Of a DNA stretch of 27,409 bases, positions 22,774 through 27,409 are shown one piece after another (the stretch's first letter is position 1; each line of letters starts with the position of its first letter). The translations under genes were made by a program, and so were the position numbers. This stretch comes from Lachnospiraceae bacterium. Lineage in GTDB: Bacteria > Bacillota > Clostridia > Lachnospirales > Lachnospiraceae. The stretch is taken from contig VSNO01000046.1 of the NCBI GenBank assembly GCA_009774375.1, positions 1 to 27,409 of the forward strand, given 5' to 3'. The notes beneath the pieces were generated by a model. That model saw only the letters and a program-made list of their open reading frames with translations, was not told where the DNA came from and ran no database searches.

Positions 22774-24759
22774 ATGGCGGCAAACAGCGAAAAATTACAT
22801 AGAATGAAGGAGCTTGTAGAGAAGCTGAGGGAAGCTTCCATGGCGTACTATGCTCAGGATAAGGAGATCATGAGCAATTTTGAGTATGACAAACTCTACG
22901 ATGAGTTGGCAAAGCTTGAGCAGGAAACAGGCATGGTCCTGACAGGAAGTCCTACGATCAGCGTCGGGTACGAGGCAGTGGATGAGCTGCCAAAGGAGGC
23001 GCATGAAAGCCCAATGCTGTCTCTTGACAAGACCAAAGACCGGGAAGAGCTCAAAGACTGGCTCGGAGATAAGGCGGGCGTGCTGAGCTGGAAACTTGAC
23101 GGACTCACGATCGTGCTGACTTATCAGGGCGGGGAACTTGTAAAGGCGGTTACCCGCGGAAACGGCGAGATTGGTGAGGTGATCACAAACAATGCGAGGG
23201 TGTTCAAAAATATTCCGCTGCGCATCCGATATCAGGATGAACTAATCCTCAGAGGGGAGGCCGTCATCACCTATCAGGATTTTGAGAAGATCAACAGTCG
23301 CATTGACGATGTGGATGCAAAGTATAAAAATCCACGAAACCTCTGTTCGGGTTCCGTCAGACAGCTCAATAATCAGATCACGGCGGAGAGAAACGTGCGG
23401 TTTTATGCTTTCGCCCTGGTAAAGGCTGACGGTGTTGATTTTGAAAATTCAAGGGAAAAGCAGTTTGTGTTTTTGCATGAACAGGGTTTTGATGTGGTTC
23501 AATATCTGAAAGTGGATGCCGACAATATCATAGATGCCATAGCGGATTATGAGACACGCGTTCAGACCTATGAGGTGCCGTCTGACGGCCTGGTGCTGAC
23601 CTATGATGACATTGCATATGGCCGTTCACTGGGGCGGACAGCAAAATTCCCACGGGATTCGATCGCTTTCAAATGGGCGGATGAAGTGCGGGAGACAACG
23701 CTGAAGGAGATCGAGTGGAGCGCGAGCCGCACCGGATTGATCAATCCGGTTGCGATCTTTGAGCCTGTGGAGCTGGAAGGGACCACGGTGAGCAGGGCGT
23801 CTGTCCACAATATCAGTATTCTGAAAAACCTGAAGCTTGGAATTGGCGATAGGATAACCGTCTATAAGGCGAATATGATCATTCCGCAGATCGCGGAAAA
23901 CCTTACAGGCAGCGATCGTCTGGAAATCCCGGATACCTGCCCGGTCTGCGGCGGAAGGACAGAGCTGAGGGCGGTCAATGAGGTGCAGTCGCTGTACTGT
24001 ACGAATCCGGATTGCGATGCCAAGAGGATCAAGTCCTTCACTTTGTTTGTCAGCCGTGATGCCATGAATATCGATGGATTATCGGAGGCTACGCTCGAGA
24101 AGTTTATCGGAAAAGGTTTTCTTCATCAGTATCAGGACATGTTCCACCTTGACAGATACAAGTCAGAGATCCTGGAGATGGAAGGGTTTGGAGAGCGGTC
24201 ATACAAAAAGCTCATTGATGGTATAGAGAAAGCAAGGGAAGTGGAGCTGCCAAACCTGATATACAGTCTTGGCATTGCCAATATCGGACTTGCCAACGCA
24301 AAGGTGATCTGCAAATATTATCAGTATGATATCGATGCCATGCGTCATGCGACCGCGGAGGAGCTCAGCGAGATCGACGGAATCGGTGAAGTGATCGCCA
24401 AAGCGTTTGTGGACTATTTCTCTGATGGGAAGAACAATGAAATGTTTGCGAATCTTTTACAGGAGGTTCGTATTGTCAGGGAAGTGATCGATGAGTCGGA
24501 ACAGATACTCGATGGAAAAACCTTTGTCGTGACAGGGAGCCTGAACCATTTTGGCAGCAGAAATGAGCTGAAAGACCTGATCGAGAAAAAGGGCGGGAAA
24601 GTGGCTGGAAGTGTGTCCGCCAGGACAGCCTGCCTGATCAACAACGATGCCGCGTCAAATTCATCGAAAAATAAAAAGGCGAAGGAACTGAACGTTCCTA
24701 TCCTCACTGAGGAGCAGTTTATGACAGAATATCTGGGGATGGAGATATCGATCGGGTAG
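22774..24759 (+). CDS. ligA: Divergent NAD-dependent DNA ligase
   Basis: A 661-residue protein with the full LigA domain order: Ia, adenylation domain with KLDG (Lys107), OB fold, four-cysteine zinc finger (CPVC...CTNPDC), helix-hairpin-helix repeats and a C-terminal BRCT domain (about 585-655). It should seal nicks using NAD+. Several strongly conserved positions differ from E. coli LigA: Tyr replaces His23 and Asn replaces Asp32 in the NMN-binding domain Ia (YYAQDKEIMSNFEYD), the residue two before the KLDG lysine is Ser rather than Glu113, and RGDG is RGNG. Lys107, the LRGE glutamate and AFK lysine are kept. GGAGG 5 bases before ATG 22774 decides the start over ATG 22762. It could be an accessory paralogue rather than the main ligase. 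Confidence 0.88.
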   Translation: MAANSEKLHRMKELVEKLREASMAYYAQDKEIMSNFEYDKLYDELAKLEQETGMVLTGSPTISVGYEAVDELPKEAHESPMLSLDKTKDREELKDWLGDKAGVLSWKLDGLTIVLTYQGGELVKAVTRGNGEIGEVITNNARVFKNIPLRIRYQDELILRGEAVITYQDFEKINSRIDDVDAKYKNPRNLCSGSVRQLNNQITAERNVRFYAFALVKADGVDFENSREKQFVFLHEQGFDVVQYLKVDADNIIDAIADYETRVQTYEVPSDGLVLTYDDIAYGRSLGRTAKFPRDSIAFKWADEVRETTLKEIEWSASRTGLINPVAIFEPVELEGTTVSRASVHNISILKNLKLGIGDRITVYKANMIIPQIAENLTGSDRLEIPDTCPVCGGRTELRAVNEVQSLYCTNPDCDAKRIKSFTLFVSRDAMNIDGLSEATLEKFIGKGFLHQYQDMFHLDRYKSEILEMEGFGERSYKKLIDGIEKAREVELPNLIYSLGIANIGLANAKVICKYYQYDIDAMRHATAEELSEIDGIGEVIAKAFVDYFSDGKNNEMFANLLQEVRIVREVIDESEQILDGKTFVVTGSLNHFGSRNELKDLIEKKGGKVAGSVSARTACLINNDAASNSSKNKKAKELNVPILTEEQFMTEYLGMEISIG

Positions 24760-24776
24760 GGAAGAGTCCTCTTCCC
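24759..24776 (+). terminator. Weak inverted repeat after ligA
   Basis: GGGAAGAG (24759-24766) and CTCTTCCC (24769-24776) are perfect complements, overlapping the ligA stop codon region. The 2-base gap means only the outer pairs form. No T run follows, so termination before metA is doubtful and the two genes may be cotranscribed. Confidence 0.3.
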
Positions 24777-24826
24777 CCACACGCGTGCCCGTGCGCATAA
24801 AAATAAAAAGACAGGAGTGCATAGAA

Positions 24827-25732
24827 ATGCCTATTAAAGTACAAAGTGACTTGCCAGCAAAGGAGATACTGGAAAATGAAAATATATTTGTGATGGATGA
24901 AAACCGCGCGATGCATCAGGATATCAGACCCCTGCAGGTCTGCATCCTGAATCTGATGCCTGTGAAGCAGGACACGGAACTGCAGCTTCTGCGTGCTCTG
25001 TCCAACACACCCCTGCAGGTCGATGTCACGTTTCTGATGGTGGCAAGCCATGTATCACTCAATACGTCGGCCAATCACCTGAATCACTTTTATACCACAT
25101 TTGATCAGATCCGGGGGAAGCATTTTGACGGGTTGATCATAACAGGTGCGCCGGTCGAGGACATCGCTTTCGAGGAGGTCGATTACTGGCAGGAGGTGTG
25201 TGCCATCATGGACTGGGCGGATACATCCGTGACGTCCACGCTCCACATATGCTGGGGGGCACAGGCGGGATTTTACCATTATTACGGGATCCAGAAACGC
25301 ATGCTGTCCGAGAAGCTTTTTGGGATCTATTCCCATAAAGTGCAGAACAGAAAGGTTCCGCTGGTGCGTGGTTTTGACGATTATTTTCTCGCGCCGCACA
25401 GCCGCCATACAGAAACACCGGCTGCGGAGATCCACAACTGCGGCGAGATCACGGTACTTGCGGAATCCGAGGAGGCAGGTGTCTTCCTTGCGTATGCCGA
25501 AAACGGCAAAAAGGTGTTCGTGAACGGACATCCGGAGTACGACAGATATACTCTGGATGCAGAGTATAAGAGAGATCTGGGAAAGGGACTGCCGATACAT
25601 ATCCCGAGAAATTATTATCCCGATTATGATTGCTCGCAAAGACCCAGCCTGCAGTGGCGGGCGCACTGTAACAACCTCTATACGAACTGGTTGAATTATT
25701 ACGTCTACCAGGCGACGCCGTATGAGTGGTAG
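24827..25732 (+). CDS. metA: Homoserine O-acetyltransferase (MetA family)
   Basis: A 301-residue enzyme of methionine biosynthesis that acylates homoserine, the usual family length. Numbering from ATG 24827 puts the catalytic cysteine exactly at Cys142 (HICWGAQAG), as in E. coli. The residue that sets acyl-CoA choice is Glu111 (TGAPVED) where succinyl-CoA enzymes have Gly; Glu is associated with acetyl-CoA use, so acetyltransfer is the more likely reaction. The later HPEYDRYTLD holds the conserved His/Glu pair. The frame extends back to 24785, but AGGAG at 24813-24817 fits ATG 24827. No SAM riboswitch or T-box is visible in the 67 bases after ligA. It is the last chromosomal gene before the insertion sequence. 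Confidence 0.95.
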   Translation: MPIKVQSDLPAKEILENENIFVMDENRAMHQDIRPLQVCILNLMPVKQDTELQLLRALSNTPLQVDVTFLMVASHVSLNTSANHLNHFYTTFDQIRGKHFDGLIITGAPVEDIAFEEVDYWQEVCAIMDWADTSVTSTLHICWGAQAGFYHYYGIQKRMLSEKLFGIYSHKVQNRKVPLVRGFDDYFLAPHSRHTETPAAEIHNCGEITVLAESEEAGVFLAYAENGKKVFVNGHPEYDRYTLDAEYKRDLGKGLPIHIPRNYYPDYDCSQRPSLQWRAHCNNLYTNWLNYYVYQATPYEW

Positions 25733-25793
25733 GGAAATGCTTGAAAATGCTGTATTTGTCAGGGTTTGCGGCACATTAGATGTTTTGTGAAAC

Positions 25794-25866
25794 TATCGTA
25801 AATTATCGCAAAATATCGTCATTTATTGCAAAAATGGGGTACGATATTAATTAAAATGGGGTATGA
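25794..25866 (+). repeat. Helically phased short repeats after metA
   Basis: Four contiguous 10-base units of the form TATCGYAAAW occupy 25794-25833 (TATCGTAAAT, TATCGCAAAA, TATCGTCATT, TATTGCAAAA). Directly after, AAAATGGGGTACGA (25831-25844) recurs as AAAATGGGGTATGA (25853-25866), 22 bases later with one change. The spacing of about one and two helical turns suggests protein binding on one face of the DNA, or a fragment of a mobile-element end. Confidence 0.6.
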
Positions 25867-26044
25867 AAATTGACTCATGTAACTTAAATCCTAGTTCTCA
25901 TAACTAAATATGTTAGGACATCAGCATAAGTCCTTTATCAGTTGTAGAAGTTTGAAACTAATAGGTAGTGGTTAGGAAGAACGTAAATTGCATCACAAAA
26001 AAGCCATCTTGAGGTGACTTAAAAAATGAATATAGACACGACAC
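25867..26044 (-). other. Non-coding 3' flank of the IS110-type transposase
   Basis: Together with the repeats just upstream, this AT-rich stretch makes up a gene-free gap of about 310 bases between metA and the transposase stop. I see no ORF of note. It contains a small hairpin AGGAC-N10-GTCCT (25915-25934) and the transposase terminator. If the element belongs to the IS1111 subgroup, a bridge RNA would be expected in this 3' flank; I cannot demonstrate one. Confidence 0.4.
25997..26019 (-). terminator. Terminator of the transposase gene
   Basis: Read on the minus strand, AGTCACC and GATGGCT pair over a TCAA loop with one mismatch and one wobble, followed by six T. It lies about 26 bases after the transposase stop codon. 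Confidence 0.6.
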
Positions 26045-27301
26045 CTAATTCATTGCAGCAGCGTCAGAAATAACATATCCCCGCTGTTTCAACAAACTGA
26101 GAGCCTGTGCGGTGGTCAATACTTTCGATTTTTCCACAGGACGCGGTTCAAGGAAACCATCTGGTGTATAAGGCTTTAAATCTGAGAGCATGTGCCAGAT
26201 AGCGGTCAGGAGCATGCGACAGACAGCGATGATGGCTTTCTTGTGGCCACGACGTGCTTTTATACGTTTGTAACGTTCGGTTATTTCAGGATGTTTTTTG
26301 GAACGCAACAAACTATTGGCAATCTGTACCAGAAGTGGTTTAATATAAGTACCGGCACGGGAAATCCGGGTTGATTTGACCTTCTGGTTACTCTGGTCAT
26401 TGCGGGGACAGCATCCGGCCCATGAAACGAGGTGTTTTGCTGAGGGGAAAACAGACATATCACCGCCGATTTCAGAAAGGATCTGGACGGCAGTCAGTGG
26501 ATTGCTGTTGAATCCGGGTACTGTACGGATCAGCTTTAGTATATCCGGGTACCTGTCTCCAAGACGAAGGATTTCCTGTGTTGTTTCATTTATGTGTTTT
26601 TCTAATTCGTCTATGTGGTTAAGGCATTGCCGGAGCTTGACAGCCTGTTCGGGAGAAATGGCGCCATCAACAGCAGCCTGGATCTCTTCAATGGGTGTTT
26701 TACACCGTCCGTCAACAAAAGGTGCCACATCAAAAAATTCCCCGGGATGGGCAAGCAGCTGTTCGGTAATGGAACGGGAGGACTTCCCAAAAACGTCGCT
26801 GAAGACATCGTCAAGCTTAAGATTCGATACGGTAAGACAATTCTGTGCACGGTTCTTTTTGCCGGTGATCATACAGGTGAGCTTGAACCGGCAGCGTACC
26901 AGTTCCCTCAGGTGACGGATATCAGCAGGCGGGATAAAGGAAGGCCTGACCATGTCACACATGAACAGGTCGCAGATCCATTTGGCATCCTTGCGGTCGG
27001 TCTTGTTTCCCTTTTGTGGTTTCGTATATTTGGGATGTGCAAGGACGACAGAAAGGCCGGCTTTTTCCAGGATATTAAAAACAGGTATCCAGTATTTGCC
27101 GGTAGATTCCATACAGACTTCGAAACAATGGTATTTGGCAAGCCAGTCACACAGTTCCCCGAGTCCTTTGGAAAAAGACGAGAAACGAGCCTGCTTGTAC
27201 TCAGTCCTGCCGTCTGTGTCGGTAATCCCGATACAGGCATAGATCCAGGTTTTGTGGACATCAAGCCCACAGCAGTTTTTACGAAAGATTTTGAAAGCCA
27301 A
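26045..27301 (-). CDS. IS110-family transposase (DEDD recombinase)
   Basis: A 418-residue transposase. The N-terminal RuvC-like DEDD domain shows Asp in CCGLDVHKTW, Glu in MESTGKYWIP and two Asp in KTDRKDAKWI. The C-terminal Tnp20-type domain contains VPGFNSNPLTAVQILSEIG and SWAGCCPRNDQSNQKVK, where the serine of DQSNQK is in the place of the catalytic serine of IS110 enzymes. The frame is open to 27358, but AGGAGG at 27314-27309 lies 7 bases before TTG 27301 and the next residues AFKIFRKNCCGLDVH match the usual N-terminus. The gene appears intact. Known IS110 relatives use a bridge RNA from an element flank to choose target and donor. Confidence 0.93.
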   Translation of the reverse strand: MAFKIFRKNCCGLDVHKTWIYACIGITDTDGRTEYKQARFSSFSKGLGELCDWLAKYHCFEVCMESTGKYWIPVFNILEKAGLSVVLAHPKYTKPQKGNKTDRKDAKWICDLFMCDMVRPSFIPPADIRHLRELVRCRFKLTCMITGKKNRAQNCLTVSNLKLDDVFSDVFGKSSRSITEQLLAHPGEFFDVAPFVDGRCKTPIEEIQAAVDGAISPEQAVKLRQCLNHIDELEKHINETTQEILRLGDRYPDILKLIRTVPGFNSNPLTAVQILSEIGGDMSVFPSAKHLVSWAGCCPRNDQSNQKVKSTRISRAGTYIKPLLVQIANSLLRSKKHPEITERYKRIKARRGHKKAIIAVCRMLLTAIWHMLSDLKPYTPDGFLEPRPVEKSKVLTTAQALSLLKQRGYVISDAAAMN

Positions 27302-27409
27302 AAAATAACCTCCTAAAGAATAATAGATGAAGACTGACAGGGACTGGCCATCCGGCAAAATCGAGTCGACTTTGGAAGAGATAAGTTTACGGGCTACGGG
27401 AATGCGCCA
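27302..27409 (-). other. Upstream flank of the transposase gene
   Basis: These 108 bases hold the AGGAGG ribosome binding site at 27314-27309 and otherwise no gene. In the IS110 subgroup the bridge RNA is encoded in this 5' flank. The part visible has short complementary words such as GGCCAGTCCCTG around 27340, but the region is truncated and no convincing full structure can be drawn. Confidence 0.35.

Larger units (their letters stand above)
25870..27409 (-). mobile_element. IS110-family insertion sequence (right end outside window)
   Basis: One intact transposase gene with non-coding flanks, inserted after metA. IS110 elements often lack terminal inverted repeats and target duplications, so neither end can be fixed by eye; the left limit given is only an estimate just beyond the direct repeats. 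The upstream flank continues past the window end. Confidence 0.55.

Noticed and set aside
24760..24826. SAM riboswitch or T-box before metA
   Set aside because: The gap is 67 bases with only a short inverted repeat; no riboswitch core is present.
25794..25833. CRISPR array
   Set aside because: The 10-base units are contiguous with no spacers and are far shorter than CRISPR repeats.
26615..27316. 233-codon plus-strand frame opposite the transposase
   Set aside because: It is antisense to an intact IS110 transposase and shows no independent motifs.

Overview
The window looks like chromosomal DNA of a low-to-mid GC Firmicute, most likely a gut Lachnospiraceae (Clostridium cluster XIVa). The basis is intermediate GC content, strong GGAGG-type ribosome binding sites with some TTG starts, canonical sigma-A promoters, a tRNA gene without encoded CCA, a T-box-like leader, and protein families typical of that group (ferredoxin-type aldo/keto reductase, acetyl-CoA-type MetA, clostridial HisRS, RluF-like synthase). 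The genus is not determined. No rRNA, CRISPR array or prophage was seen.

Layout. 1-4396: tail of an unidentified gene, then an operon of a MarR-family regulator and two overlapping ABC exporter half-transporters, which probably form one heterodimer with a degenerate and a catalytic ATPase site. 4404-6282: a shared terminator and a convergent minus-strand chemoreceptor. 6371-9952: TetR-family regulator, iron-sulfur aldo/keto reductase and a cytoplasmic GH13 maltodextrin hydrolase. 10004-12868: Uma2-like protein, a small Cys/His-containing protein, histidyl-tRNA synthetase and endonuclease III. 12971-14773: a fused DUF2156/GNAT protein.

14811-17828 is the most unusual part. A 2-isopropylmalate synthase carries a complete C-terminal AraC-type DNA-binding domain. 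It is preceded by a promoter, a three-codon ORF and a terminator/antiterminator resembling the 3' half of a T-box, with no room for Stem I and a substitution in the tRNA-contacting bulge. An AlkD-like DNA repair protein follows.

17828-25732: a small unknown protein, tRNA-Arg(CCG), a membrane-anchored double-SH3b protein, a Gfo/Idh/MocA oxidoreductase behind a structured leader, a small helical protein whose start lies at the edge of a perfect hairpin, an RluF-like pseudouridine synthase, a divergent NAD-dependent DNA ligase and homoserine O-acetyltransferase. 25733-27409: a repeat-bearing AT-rich intergenic region and an IS110-family transposase on the minus strand, cut by the window end.

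Most of the window is housekeeping or metabolic DNA with the coding strand almost entirely plus. The likely novelty is the LeuA-AraC fusion together with its reduced T-box-like leader, which suggests that leucine biosynthesis is controlled by a self-contained enzyme/regulator plus an RNA switch that may no longer read tRNA. All functional statements rest on motif reading, not on database searches.
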